A stretch of 64,000 nt of DNA from RGIG6165 sp045545175 (GTDB taxonomy: Bacteria; Bacillota; Clostridia; Oscillospirales; Feifaniaceae). The position numbers were made by a program, and so were the translations under genes. The stretch covers positions 1 through 64,000 of the forward strand of contig JAZQAK010000007.1 of assembly GCA_045545175.1 (NCBI GenBank), written 5' to 3'. Positions 44,157 through 53,895 of the stretch are shown piece by piece (position 1 is the stretch's first letter; each line of letters starts with the position of its first letter). The notes beneath the pieces were generated by a model. The model saw only the letters and a list, made by a program, of their open reading frames with translations, was not told the DNA's origin and searched no databases.

Positions 44157-45872
44157 TTACTTTTCCATAGCTGCCCAGTCGGGATCTTCTGTGAGACGTG
44201 TCCATGATTCATGAACGCCGTCTGCCTTCATCTTGAAGTCATGGCTGTTTGTTGCTTCCTGAACTGCAATGTAATACCATGAGTTCGGATTATTGTCAAT
44301 CCATACCTTCATTCCGTCAAGCAGGTCTGCCTTCGTTTCGGGCTGACGGTTAAGTACACGGTTGATAAGTGTCATAACTTCTGCTCTCGTAATGTTATCA
44401 TCCGGTCTGAACTTGCCGTTTTCACCGTTTACCCACTTTATTGACGCCGCTATATTGATATAGTCCTTCGCCCAGTGGCCCGAAATATCGGTAAATAAAT
44501 TTGCACCGCTGTACTGTGCCTTCGAAAGTCTTGCAACTATCGTTGTAAGCTCCGCCCTCGTTATCGTTGCGTTCGGGGCATACGTCGTTTCCGTTCTTCC
44601 GTTTATAAGACCGAGATTTGCAAGCGTCGAAACTGCCGTGTTATACCACGCACCACTTTCAACATCTGTAAACTTGTTTTCCTTGGTCATATACTGCGCA
44701 CGAACGTCTTCCTTAAGCAGACGGAAGAAGATTGTTGCCGCCTCCGCTCTCGTAAGGTTTGCCTGAGGATATATCTTTCCGTCCTCACGGCCCATTACGT
44801 AAGCATAGTGCTCATCCGTCATAATGTCGGGTTTATAGTTCGTAGGTGCGTCCTGTTCATCATCTGCAGGAGGTGTTATCGGTGCTGTACCGCCACCACC
44901 GGGAGGTGTTGTACCGCCACCATTTGACGTCCATTTAGCATAAACCGTCGTATCCGCTGTCAGTTTTATGCTTGTGATTTTCTGTGTTAATCCTGCATCC
45001 TTATACCAGCCTGCAAAAGTAGCCCCTGCTTTGGTCGGTTTGTACTGCGAAAGGTCGATTGTTGTATCACCGTCGCTCCATTTTTCTGCAGGTGCAATTG
45101 ACGTACCGCCGTTTGTTTCAAATGTAAGCTTGTACTTTTCTTTCCACACGGCTGTAAAGGTCATATCCTTTTCAACCGTATAAGAGTCACCAGGCTTCCA
45201 CGTCTTACCGTCAGTGTCCTTCCAGTAAAGGAACCTCTTGCCTGTCGGCACATACGGAAGTTCATATACTGTAGCCGTACCTACTTTATTTTCCGTATGA
45301 ACAGTATCATTTCCGTCTTTATATATAATCGTATACATCTGGGCAGGTTTCTCCCCGATATATACCGTCATATCCTGAGTTGATATATTATAACTCAGCC
45401 CAATTGTTGAGTCATTGGCACCGATTCTCGGTGTATTTTGAAGCACACTTGAGCTTTCGTTCTTCAATCCTTGCTTCACCTTGAAAGTTACCCTTGAAAG
45501 AACCTGCTTGTTCTCAAATGTCATTGCATTGCCATAGAAATAGGTTCTTACACATGTATATGACACGTCTTTTTGAAGCACTGCACTTGTCGCTTTTACA
45601 GTCTCAGCTTTTACAAATTCAAAAAAGTTTTCATCAAACTCTATCTCGTGTTGTATATCGGAGATTGTATATGTCCCGTTATCAGTTATGTTGTTAAGAT
45701 ATAAGTCTACGGTAAATTCACTGCCCGGCTGAACAACAAGTTCGTTTTCATTGTTCACGCCGTCTGCCGTTATTTCAAACTGAAGATTTTTTACCGTATC
45801 TGCAAACGTATTTACTGAGAAACACAAAAATAATAATATACAGGCAATAAAAATTGACAATATTCGTTTCAT
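44157..45872 (-). CDS. Secreted SLH-anchored protein with cohesin-like and InlB/Flg_new repeats
   Basis: A 571-residue surface protein. A signal peptide (KRILSIFIACILLFLCFSVN) is followed by a cohesin-like beta domain (about 28-170: VQPGSEFTVDLYLNNI, IEFDENFFEFVKAE, VTFKVKQG). Then come two bacterial Listeria-Bacteroides-type repeats (about 175-315, with FAGWYKDAGLTQKI), a Gly/Thr/Pro linker (about 317-345) and three SLH repeats (about 350-555, e.g. LTRAEAATIFFRLL). The SLH part should bind secondary wall polymers and hold the protein on the cell. It is the last of a three-gene cluster of relatives and shares 124 bp of near-identical DNA with its neighbour. Confidence 0.85.
   Translation of the reverse strand: MKRILSIFIACILLFLCFSVNTFADTVKNLQFEITADGVNNENELVVQPGSEFTVDLYLNNITDNGTYTISDIQHEIEFDENFFEFVKAETVKATSAVLQKDVSYTCVRTYFYGNAMTFENKQVLSRVTFKVKQGLKNESSSVLQNTPRIGANDSTIGLSYNISTQDMTVYIGEKPAQMYTIIYKDGNDTVHTENKVGTATVYELPYVPTGKRFLYWKDTDGKTWKPGDSYTVEKDMTFTAVWKEKYKLTFETNGGTSIAPAEKWSDGDTTIDLSQYKPTKAGATFAGWYKDAGLTQKITSIKLTADTTVYAKWTSNGGGTTPPGGGGTAPITPPADDEQDAPTNYKPDIMTDEHYAYVMGREDGKIYPQANLTRAEAATIFFRLLKEDVRAQYMTKENKFTDVESGAWYNTAVSTLANLGLINGRTETTYAPNATITRAELTTIVARLSKAQYSGANLFTDISGHWAKDYINIAASIKWVNGENGKFRPDDNITRAEVMTLINRVLNRQPETKADLLDGMKVWIDNNPNSWYYIAVQEATNSHDFKMKADGVHESWTRLTEDPDWAAMEK
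45537..45660. repeat. Duplicated segment, copy A (cohesin-like domain)
   Basis: Aligns without gaps to 46662-46785 with about ten mismatches over 124 bases; 45592-45647 is identical over 56 bases. It encodes the core of the cohesin-like domain. Confidence 0.85.
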
Positions 45873-45901
45873 ATGAGTTTTCCTTTCGTTTTTGCAGGGT
45901 T

Positions 45902-45927
45902 GGAGCTTCCTCGGATGAGGAAGCTCC
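45902..45927. other. Perfect 11-bp hairpin between two surface genes
   Basis: GGAGCTTCCTC-GGAT-GAGGAAGCTCC. On the minus strand no T-run follows, so it is more likely an RNA processing or stabilising hairpin between cistrons than a terminator. Confidence 0.5.
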
Positions 45928-45968
45928 TTGTTGTATCGATTTAACGTAAGATTAATATGTCTTTCAAC

Positions 45969-47024
45969 TTATTTGTTCTTACTGTACTCATTGTATGCTG
46001 AAACGATTTTCTCAGCGTCGGCGGATGTAACGTGCTTATCGCCGTTAACGTCAGCCTTAATGCATCCTGCCATGAATCGTTTATATGATCTGCCATCGTT
46101 TGTTATAGCATTGTATGCTGCTGTGATGTCATTCCATGTTAGAGCCTGAGCACCATTGATTTCAACAATTATATCACCCGTGATCTTGTGCTTGTTTGTG
46201 TAATCAATCTTTTCTGCTGTGCCGCCTTCAATAGCTTTTACCTTTGCTTTATAAGCATCAAGGTCGCCACCATTGATTGCATCAACTACAAACGCATATA
46301 CATGTGCATATACGTGATCATCTTCAGCTCCGTCAGGTGCTTCATACTTATAACCCTTATCTGTTACTTCGTACATAGCAACACCATCATACGTGAAGGT
46401 TAATTCTTCGTCTGTGTAAACGAGAACAAGCTTTTTACCTGCGACATAGTCTTCACCGACTTCAACCACGTATTTCGGTCTCTCGCCGACAGTTACAGTC
46501 ATATCCTTTGTTGATATGCTGTAATCTGTTTGAAGAGTCGAATCGTTAGCATCGATTCTCGGTGTGCTTATAAGACTACTTGTATCTCCTACTTCTCCTT
46601 TTACCTTAAAGGTTACTCTTGTAAGACACTGATCGTTGTCAAATTCCGTTGGTCTACCAAAGAAATAGGTTCTTACACATGTGTATGACACGTCTGTTTG
46701 TTTCATCGCACTTGTAGCTTTTACAGTCTCAGCTTTTACAAATTCAAAAAAGTTTTCATCAAACTCTATCTCATGTTGTATATCAGTGATGGTGTAGGGG
46801 CCGTCATCTGAAGTATTTCTGAGATACAAGTCTACGATGAATTCACCGCCTGCCTCGACAACAACGTTGTTTTCATCTGCACTTATAACGCTGTCGTTAT
46901 TATTCTCCGTATCAACTCTTAATTCAAACTGCAGATTTTTAGCTGCATCCGCAAATGATTGCAGCGGGAAACACGAAAATAATAACACGCAGGCAAGAAA
47001 AATCGATATTCTTTTTATTTTCAT
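45969..47024 (-). CDS. Secreted cohesin-like / dockerin-like protein
   Basis: A 351-residue protein from ATG at 47024 (RBS AAGAAGGGA). The signal peptide is KIKRISIFLACVLLFSCFPL. A cohesin-like domain (about 25-165) is closely related to that of the downstream SLH protein. A ~100-residue module follows with GKKLVLVYTDEELTFTYDG and YAFVVDAINGGDLDAYKAKV, shared with the giant upstream protein. The C-terminus has a dockerin-type calcium loop, ADVNGDKHVTSADAEKIVSA (about 322-341), preceded by a degenerate first repeat (TWNDITAAYNAI). It lacks SLH repeats, so it may attach through its dockerin to a cohesin-like partner. Confidence 0.8.
   Translation of the reverse strand: MKIKRISIFLACVLLFSCFPLQSFADAAKNLQFELRVDTENNNDSVISADENNVVVEAGGEFIVDLYLRNTSDDGPYTITDIQHEIEFDENFFEFVKAETVKATSAMKQTDVSYTCVRTYFFGRPTEFDNDQCLTRVTFKVKGEVGDTSSLISTPRIDANDSTLQTDYSISTKDMTVTVGERPKYVVEVGEDYVAGKKLVLVYTDEELTFTYDGVAMYEVTDKGYKYEAPDGAEDDHVYAHVYAFVVDAINGGDLDAYKAKVKAIEGGTAEKIDYTNKHKITGDIIVEINGAQALTWNDITAAYNAITNDGRSYKRFMAGCIKADVNGDKHVTSADAEKIVSAYNEYSKNK
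46662..46785. repeat. Duplicated segment, copy B (cohesin-like domain)
   Basis: Partner of 45537-45660. The near-identity at the DNA level, including silent positions, points to recent duplication or gene conversion between the neighbouring genes. Confidence 0.85.
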
Positions 47025-47095
47025 ATAAAATCCCTTCTTAAACAGCAGGATAAACAGTTTAAAAACATTCACCGGTTACCCGTCTGTTTAAAAAC

Positions 47096-47127
47096 GAGGG
47101 CTTTCCGTATGAAAAGGAAAGCCCCCT
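47096..47127 (-). terminator. Terminator after the beta-helix gene
   Basis: GGGCTTTCC / GGAAAGCCC with a 9-base loop, followed on the minus strand by CGTTTTTA. It separates the giant gene from the next surface gene. Confidence 0.7.
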
Positions 47128-47160
47128 TTTCGTATAAATATAACTTTTTACTTATTCGGT

Positions 47161-50100
47161 TTATTTGCGGTAAAGCTCGTTGATTATAGATTTTGCGTCA
47201 AACATATTGACCTGTTTGTCGCCGTCTACATCAGCCTTAAGCATAATATCCATTTCACCTAACGCGATTTCATTGCAAACCGCAACCAAATATACGTTTG
47301 TTATATCGTTGGGTTTAACATAGCTATCTCCACTGACGTCATTGTCGAATAACTTGTTATCGAATGTATATTCTTTATCATATGTAATGACCGTTGCAGT
47401 TTCCACATGGTCAGGTGATACCTTTACTTCGTAGTCTTCAAATACGCCGTTATTTATTGCGTCAACCACAAGTGCATATACCTTAGTATCAGCGGTCTGA
47501 GTAAATTCTTCCTCGTCTTCGCCTTCATACTCGTAACCTGCACCTGTTACTTCATACATCTGGATTCCATCGTAATCAAAGGTTATACCCGTTGCATTTG
47601 TGTAAACAAGTACGAGTTTTTTGCCTGTGATATAGTAGTCGTATTTTGAAGTACCCACTTCAACTACGTAATCAAGATTGATTTTTATTGAAAATTCTGC
47701 ATCATTGCAGGGCACCGTAATATTGTTTACAGATTCGTAATCTGTAAGTATTGATATTTCTGCAAATTTGAATGTAAACTCACTCTGTGTTGATGCCTTA
47801 ACATTCTTTTTGAATGTATAAGTTGCAACAGGCTTCGTTTCATCAATCGCACTATTAGTTGCATAAATTGCCGGTTCTTTATCATCACCCCAGTTAGTAT
47901 AAGACGTTGTCATATCTACAATTTCAAAGAGTGTCTCATCATATTCAAGAACCCATTCAACTTCCCAGACGTTAGCCGTATCAATGTATACGTCAACCGT
48001 AAATGTGTTGCCTGTCTTCACTTCAGTAGCCGAGGGTTCAAGTCTGAGTGTGCGTTCTGCAGTTACCACATAAAGTGTCTTATCTGCATTTGGAGTTGCA
48101 ACGTAGCCGGTTGCAACGTAAGAAGTGGGATCCTGATCAAATACACCGCCGTGTACTGTAAGTATTCCTTTTGCTGATAGTGTGTTGTTCTTACCGCCTT
48201 TAAACGTACCGCCGTTGATTGTACCCTTAGAATTTGCCTGAATGTTAACGGCCGCACCGCTGTCTGCCACAGTGCCCTTAGGACCTGTGAAGTTACCGCC
48301 GTTGATTACAACCTGACCGCCGCCGGAAACGTTGACTGCGTGAAGTGTCTTCTTTGAAATCGGTGCAACCTTATAATCACCGCTGTTGATTGTAGTGATA
48401 CCGCCCTCAACACGAACTGCGTGACGAGCTGACGTAACGTCAAGGTCTGTGAGTGTTGTTGTGCCGTATGACTGAATAGCACTTACGTTTTCATTATTGT
48501 TAATAATTTTACCGTTTTTGATTTCAACCGTTGCACCTGCTTCAACTACGATATTACCCATAACGGTATAACCGTTAAGATCAAGCGTCATATCTTCATC
48601 GATAACAACCGTTTTCAAAAGTACGATAGTATCACCATCGGCAGCCTTAGAAATAGCCTTGCTTAAGGTTTCATAATACTTAGAACCAATCTTAGCAACA
48701 GGAGTAATAAATTCTTCATCTGCTGTAATGTTATCGGGATTTGTCTGAATTATGTCAAACTCACCAACAAGCGTATTGCCGGTTGCAGTAACAAGAACGG
48801 TGTCAGCAGCGGTATAGGAAGAGATGTTTACGTAGCCGTCTGTTACAGTGTTGCCTGTAAACGTTACCGTTTCAGCCGCACTTACGAGAACGCTTGCGTT
48901 TATAAATTTAGAATCTGTAACAGAAACAGATTTAGCATCCTTACCGCTCTGGTTGTCGGAAACACCGTAGCTCCAACCCTCAAAGGTAGAAGCTGTGATA
49001 GTTGCAGTTACGTTGGGAAGTTCACTACCTGCACCTTCGCCGAAGATAATACCACGCTTTGCAGACGTGCCATTGCCGATAAGTTTGCAGTTATCAACAG
49101 TAATGTTGTATTTTGCAGAGATACCTCTCTGAATATCAGAAGCCCCACTTGCATCAATTGTAAGATTCTTAACTGTAGCATCTTTTTCAAATCTGAATAC
49201 TGTGTTCCAGTTATTGTCCTTAACCGAACCTGTGAGTTTAAGTGTGTGTCCGTTACCATCAATCGTTACGGGAACTGTGATTTTTGCACCGTTGTTACGG
49301 CAATCCCACAACGCAGAAACAGTTATGTCTGCATAGAGAGTGAGAACTGAATTTTCCTTAACATTCTTAAGTGCTTCAGTGAGAGTTGTGAAATACGTTG
49401 TATCTCCGCCTGTTGTAACACCTGCTTCAACCACGAGAGCCTCATCATCAACAATTACCTGAACACCCATAGTTGCGAGATCGGCAAGATAAATAACATC
49501 TGTAATGGGTGAGCCATCGGAAACATTACAATTCTTAATAACGCACTCTACGCCGTTTTTACCAAAGTCGATGGTCATATCTTCATTGAATTCTGTACCT
49601 GTGATTTCAGAATCCTGGTAGAATCTTAACTGGTTGTAGTTGCCTTCTGCAAATTCTGAATCTGCGATTGTTACCTTTGTTATTGTACCTGCAAATGATG
49701 TCCAGCCTGTAATTATACAGTTATCAATCACAATATTGCCGCCTGCAGAACCGTCAAAATGAATACCGTAAACAGAGCCTGTAATTGTTGAATTCCTAAA
49801 CGTTACAGTGCCTGTTGTGTAGCAGTAACGGAAACCGTTTCCGCCTGTAACAGTGCAGTTTTCAATCAGAACGTTTTTAGCGTTGATATAGCCTGCTGTA
49901 CTGCTACCGTTATTAACTGTTGCATTCTTAACCGTAGCACTGTCAGCTGTTACGGAAAGCTTGCCTGCGATTGTCTTGTTGTTACCGTCAATCGTAATAG
50001 CCTTATTAACGGTGACATTGCCTGTAACATCTTTGAGAAGTGTAACGGTATCACCTGCATTTGCAGCTGCAAATGCGTCAGCAAGGTCCATGTAGAAATC

Positions 50101-52725
50101 TTCACCGATTTTAGCGACAGCATCGCTGTAAACCACAACTCCGTCAATCGTAACGATTGAGATAGTGTTTTTAGTTGTATTGGTATTCTCAACGTTAAAC
50201 CATGCGTTTGCTTCTCCGCTGATATGTTCGGGAGCACCGAAGCCGCTTGCTGTAGAATCATCAATATTAAGGCTCATGCTTCCTGTGCCTGTCGTATTAT
50301 CATATGCCATTTCAACAACAGTTTTATCTGCCGTTCTTGAAACGAATTCAGTTCCTGAAATGTCAAGCGTCATAGCACCTGTATAACCGTCGCCGTACAT
50401 TTTTATAGCACGCTCATACACGTCAAACGTACAGTCGGTGATATTTACGTCAATATTATCGTAGCAGTTATAGAGCCAGATGCTGTAGCTGCCGTCACCA
50501 AACGTGTCGTCGTTATAGAAATCACATTCTATGAAATCAGTGTCCTGAGCGGTAACGTTAAACAAACCAACCATCTTACAGTCGTTATATGTAAGACCGC
50601 CTCTTATATAGGTGTAGTGATATAACCAGTTGCTGTCCAGACGTGAAACAGTAAGGTCGTTGAATACCAATTCGGTATTGATGTCGAGTGCACTGTTTAC
50701 GTTGAGGTCAAACGTCTGATTGCGGTCTGTACCTGTAAACGTAACCTTTTCAAACTGAGCAATCTTAGACGTATATGCCACGTCGTCGAGAACAGCAACC
50801 TCAACCTCGGTCATACCTTTAGTCTTTGCATAATCCAATGCCGCATCAAGACTGCTAAAGCATTCGTCACCGATTTTAGCAACTGTACCTTCTACAAATA
50901 CAGAAGCGCCATTCACTGTAACTTTATCTGCACTTGAAGACCATTCTTCATCAACCCATGCAAAGTTTGTAGAATCTGCTGCAACCTTGGTGATATCGTA
51001 GTTTGTGGCAGTAATATCTGCTCCAGCTGTTGAGCTTACCAAAACCGCTGCCTTTTTTGCAGTCTCAAATGTCATTCCGTCAACTGTAAGACTCACTTTC
51101 TGAGCGCTGTCTTCCACATATTGGTCTGCAATTTTAATTCCACGACCGCCGTTTGTTGCTGTAATGCTACCGCCATTGATTGTAACGGATGTAGCATTGG
51201 CAGGAATCCAAATTCCGTAATAACCGTTCGCTTCAACTACGTTAACATTTGTAAGAACAGATGTTCCGCTAACCTTAATAGCATTATTAAAGGTTACATC
51301 TTCAAATTCGGTATTTACATTGAAGTTAATCGCATGGGTATTCCATGCACCACTTGTATCACCATAACCTGTTTTTTCAACAGTTACATTGTTCATCTTA
51401 AATACGCCGTCTGCGTTTTTCATACCGATTGAAGACCAATCGCTATCTGTTTGATTAAGAGTCAATGTTTTGTTGTTACCGTTAATAGTGATAGATGTTG
51501 TATCATCCTGACCATACGCTTCGCGAGCACCATATGAAAGCTCAGCATCAGCAAGAAGGTCGATTACAACATCACCTGCGCCTACGTCTGCAAGAGCCTC
51601 TGCGAGTGTGTCGTATCCAACACCGTTAACTGTTGCAACAACTGTTTCGGTTGCAGAAGTATCTTCTTCCAAGCCACTTTCCGTCTTTGTCATCTCTGTT
51701 CCTTCAACAACAACAGTAGCACCTTCGGCAACATACTGAGCAAGAGAGTCCTTGATGTCATGAATATCATCCCAGTGCAATTCATAAGAACCGCCGTTAA
51801 CAACAGTATTGACATTACCGTAAATTACTGCTTCGCATCCGGTGAAAGTACCGTTGTTGATTTCAACTTGTGTTCCATCACCATCGGCGCAAACAGCAAC
51901 ACCATTACTGCCAGTATCAGTGTTATTGTTAGTGAATGTACCTCCGTTGACAGTCAAAGAGCCGTTACCGGAAACATAGAGTACATGGTCACTGCTTGCA
52001 TTTGTTGCACCCTCACAAACAAATGTACCACCACCGATAGTTGTGGTGCCACTACTATTTGTAGATACTGCACCATGAACACCGGTTACGGATACAGTAG
52101 AGTCTTCAGGAACAACAAGAGTTCCATCAACCGACACTGCATAACACCAATTTGATACACAAGAAATCTTACCACCATTGAGCGTGGTTGTGTTACCAAC
52201 GCAAACATCGATTGCTGTGGCATCACTCGTATCAAATGTTGTGGTGTCGTCGTCATATGTAGTCACGACAGCACCGCCATTCATAGTGAAAGTGGAGCCG
52301 TTTTCATTGTTTACAGCATATCCACCATTTCCATCGCAAGCCTCTATTGTGCCGCTGTCAAGAATAAGAGTTCCATAGTTATAAATACCTCTGGAAACAA
52401 TTTTTCCCTCTTCTGTGGCGTCCTTAACAGTTAATGTACCACGGTTGGACAGAACATAAATGTGATTTGTGGTGCTGTCACCATTCAAACCAGCGATGAT
52501 GTCATATCCTGCAAGGTCAAGAGTAACCTCAACGCCGTTAGGAATTTCAATTTGCGATGCAACTTCTATATCGTTGCCGAGAGTAACAGTTCCGCCTGCT
52601 GCAAGTGCTGCAGTAAGTTCGGTTTCGTTCGTTACTGTTGCATCAACCGCAAAAACAGAAAAGCTCATTGTGCTAAGTACCATTGCAAAGCAAAGTACAA
52701 TAGCCATCATTCTTTTAAGTTTCAC
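47161..52725 (-). CDS. Giant secreted beta-helix protein with cohesin-like and dockerin-like modules
   Basis: 1854 residues. A signal peptide (KRMMAIVLCFAMVLSTMSFS) leads into about 1500 residues of right-handed beta-helix. This part consists of roughly six blocks, each opening with a motif such as VAKIGEDFYMDLADAFAAAN then GDTVTLLKD (starts near 30, 361, 620, 872, 1100 and 1342) and followed by TIDGNNKT-type strands. A cohesin-like domain follows (about 1565-1685, with KTGNTFTVDVYIDTANVWEV), then the module shared with the 45969-47024 protein, and a double dockerin-like end (NDVSGDSYVKPNDI and KADVDGDKQVNMFDAKS). GTG start with AAGGAGG. Likely an adhesin or glycan-binding surface protein; no catalytic residues are recognised. 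Confidence 0.82.
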   Translation of the reverse strand: MKLKRMMAIVLCFAMVLSTMSFSVFAVDATVTNETELTAALAAGGTVTLGNDIEVASQIEIPNGVEVTLDLAGYDIIAGLNGDSTTNHIYVLSNRGTLTVKDATEEGKIVSRGIYNYGTLILDSGTIEACDGNGGYAVNNENGSTFTMNGGAVVTTYDDDTTTFDTSDATAIDVCVGNTTTLNGGKISCVSNWCYAVSVDGTLVVPEDSTVSVTGVHGAVSTNSSGTTTIGGGTFVCEGATNASSDHVLYVSGNGSLTVNGGTFTNNNTDTGSNGVAVCADGDGTQVEINNGTFTGCEAVIYGNVNTVVNGGSYELHWDDIHDIKDSLAQYVAEGATVVVEGTEMTKTESGLEEDTSATETVVATVNGVGYDTLAEALADVGAGDVVIDLLADAELSYGAREAYGQDDTTSITINGNNKTLTLNQTDSDWSSIGMKNADGVFKMNNVTVEKTGYGDTSGAWNTHAINFNVNTEFEDVTFNNAIKVSGTSVLTNVNVVEANGYYGIWIPANATSVTINGGSITATNGGRGIKIADQYVEDSAQKVSLTVDGMTFETAKKAAVLVSSTAGADITATNYDITKVAADSTNFAWVDEEWSSSADKVTVNGASVFVEGTVAKIGDECFSSLDAALDYAKTKGMTEVEVAVLDDVAYTSKIAQFEKVTFTGTDRNQTFDLNVNSALDINTELVFNDLTVSRLDSNWLYHYTYIRGGLTYNDCKMVGLFNVTAQDTDFIECDFYNDDTFGDGSYSIWLYNCYDNIDVNITDCTFDVYERAIKMYGDGYTGAMTLDISGTEFVSRTADKTVVEMAYDNTTGTGSMSLNIDDSTASGFGAPEHISGEANAWFNVENTNTTKNTISIVTIDGVVVYSDAVAKIGEDFYMDLADAFAAANAGDTVTLLKDVTGNVTVNKAITIDGNNKTIAGKLSVTADSATVKNATVNNGSSTAGYINAKNVLIENCTVTGGNGFRYCYTTGTVTFRNSTITGSVYGIHFDGSAGGNIVIDNCIITGWTSFAGTITKVTIADSEFAEGNYNQLRFYQDSEITGTEFNEDMTIDFGKNGVECVIKNCNVSDGSPITDVIYLADLATMGVQVIVDDEALVVEAGVTTGGDTTYFTTLTEALKNVKENSVLTLYADITVSALWDCRNNGAKITVPVTIDGNGHTLKLTGSVKDNNWNTVFRFEKDATVKNLTIDASGASDIQRGISAKYNITVDNCKLIGNGTSAKRGIIFGEGAGSELPNVTATITASTFEGWSYGVSDNQSGKDAKSVSVTDSKFINASVLVSAAETVTFTGNTVTDGYVNISSYTAADTVLVTATGNTLVGEFDIIQTNPDNITADEEFITPVAKIGSKYYETLSKAISKAADGDTIVLLKTVVIDEDMTLDLNGYTVMGNIVVEAGATVEIKNGKIINNNENVSAIQSYGTTTLTDLDVTSARHAVRVEGGITTINSGDYKVAPISKKTLHAVNVSGGGQVVINGGNFTGPKGTVADSGAAVNIQANSKGTINGGTFKGGKNNTLSAKGILTVHGGVFDQDPTSYVATGYVATPNADKTLYVVTAERTLRLEPSATEVKTGNTFTVDVYIDTANVWEVEWVLEYDETLFEIVDMTTSYTNWGDDKEPAIYATNSAIDETKPVATYTFKKNVKASTQSEFTFKFAEISILTDYESVNNITVPCNDAEFSIKINLDYVVEVGTSKYDYYITGKKLVLVYTNATGITFDYDGIQMYEVTGAGYEYEGEDEEEFTQTADTKVYALVVDAINNGVFEDYEVKVSPDHVETATVITYDKEYTFDNKLFDNDVSGDSYVKPNDITNVYLVAVCNEIALGEMDIMLKADVDGDKQVNMFDAKSIINELYRK

Positions 52726-52910
52726 TTAAAAAAACCTCCTTAATAATTATTTGCCAAAATTCCGTTTGCCTCGGACAGAGTTCTTTAATGTTCATTACTT
52801 ATACTGCCCTCTGCTAACCGGTATAAATAACGTATCCGTTTTCCCCACCTCCATCATGACGTAGAAAAATGTTACTGTGTGGTGGTTTAACCGCCACCTG
52901 AATGTGTCTT
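52726..52910 (-). other. Proximal part of the 5' leader region of the beta-helix gene
   Basis: No ORF. It holds the ribosome binding site AAGGAGG (near 52735) and one short hairpin GGTGG / CCACC at 52881-52898. I see no convincing promoter here. Confidence 0.4.
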
Positions 52911-53038
52911 GCAGAGGAAAAATATCCTCTTACAAAGCATACAATCATTCAAGGAGGAAAAACCTTGTCACACTGAGAAAATCAAAATGTGTAATTGTAT
53001 GCTTTGTAAGAGGAGGAAGCTTTTGCTTCCACCTCTGC
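52911..53038 (-). ncRNA. Nested inverted-repeat structure, candidate leader RNA
   Basis: A perfect 20-base inverted repeat (52926-52945 and 52994-53013, arm CCTCTTACAAAGCATACAAT) encloses two small hairpins: CAAGG/CCTTG at 52950-52967 and ACAC/GTGT near 52970-52992. An outer pair GCAGAGG / CCTCTGC (52911-52917, 53032-53038) and a hairpin GGAAGC-TTTT-GCTTCC (53015-53030) complete it. It lies between tetR and the giant surface gene and would be transcribed upstream of the latter. It has no T-run, so it is not a simple terminator. A MITE-like insertion is the alternative. Confidence 0.5.
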
Positions 53039-53085
53039 GAGGGGTAATTAAAACGACTATTTGAAAAACCGTCCTTATCGGGAAT

Positions 53086-53141
53086 GCTTTGCAGATATAA
53101 CCGTTTCAATTCTGTTTTGTGCACCGGTATCTGCCAAAAGC
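53086..53141. other. Second long stem-loop between tetR and the beta-helix gene
   Basis: GCTTTGCAGATA...CCG pairs with CGGTATCTGC..AAAGC, with a 3-base bulge and a 21-base loop. It has no T-run on either side. It is possibly part of the same leader structure. Confidence 0.45.
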
Positions 53142-53248
53142 TTCGCCCGATTTCAAATTTATGTAATCTTTACGTTTTTTTAACGAAATATATGATTTAT
53201 ATTAACCGTTTCTTTTGTCAAATTTTGTCGCAATAAGTCACACGGTTG

Positions 53249-53812
53249 TTAACGTGTTTCTTCAAGTCTCTTGAGTACTCGGTCATAGAGATTTTCAAGA
53301 AGCATCTGCGTCTTATCCCTGTCATCCCACAGCACGTAGTCTATTACGTAGGCAATAATTGAATAAATAAAGGTCTCCGCCTGCTTGCGTGGACACTCGA
53401 ATACGTCAATAAGCGTATTTGCATATTTTTCGTACAGCATACGGAAGTCCTTCGACTTTTCACGCATAAGTTCCCCGTACAGCGGACTCGTCGTAATCTG
53501 TACTGCAAGCCGAAGTTCGTGCTTGTACTTGTCAACCTCGTTAAGAAGCGTGTCGAAGAATCCGCGGACATCCCCCGTGTGACCGACGGTATACTCAAAA
53601 AGTCTGTTTACAACCTTGGAAATACCGTACTTTCCCGCACTGATCCATATATCGTCCTTATTCTCGAACCAGTAGTAAAGACTGCTCTGTGCAAGTTTCG
53701 CTTCCCTGCACAAATCACCGATGGAGGCATTTGCAAGACCAGTGCTCAGAAGATAATCCCACGTCGCTGTGATAATCGCCTGTCTTTTGTCATTTACATC
53801 GTACCTGTCCAT
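53249..53812 (-). CDS. TetR/AcrR-family transcriptional regulator
   Basis: A 187-residue regulator. The N-terminal HTH is at about residues 10-55 (AIITATWDYLLSTGLANASI, then LCREAKLAQSSLYYWFENKD), followed by a helical ligand-binding domain. The ligand is unknown. It is preceded by a promoter that lies between inverted sites (see 53937-54199), and by two palindromes that may be its own operators. The next gene downstream on the same strand is the giant surface protein, which it may control. Confidence 0.9.
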   Translation of the reverse strand: MDRYDVNDKRQAIITATWDYLLSTGLANASIGDLCREAKLAQSSLYYWFENKDDIWISAGKYGISKVVNRLFEYTVGHTGDVRGFFDTLLNEVDKYKHELRLAVQITTSPLYGELMREKSKDFRMLYEKYANTLIDVFECPRKQAETFIYSIIAYVIDYVLWDDRDKTQMLLENLYDRVLKRLEETR

Positions 53813-53895
53813 GATAAATAAGCCCTTTCTCCGAATTAAATTTGTTTGTAACGTTCATCACTTGTAACAACCGTTACAAACGGCAGTAAAAAAAA

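Noticed and set aside
45902..45927. Intrinsic terminator between the two surface genes
   Set aside because: The stem is perfect, but no T-run follows on the transcribed (minus) strand.
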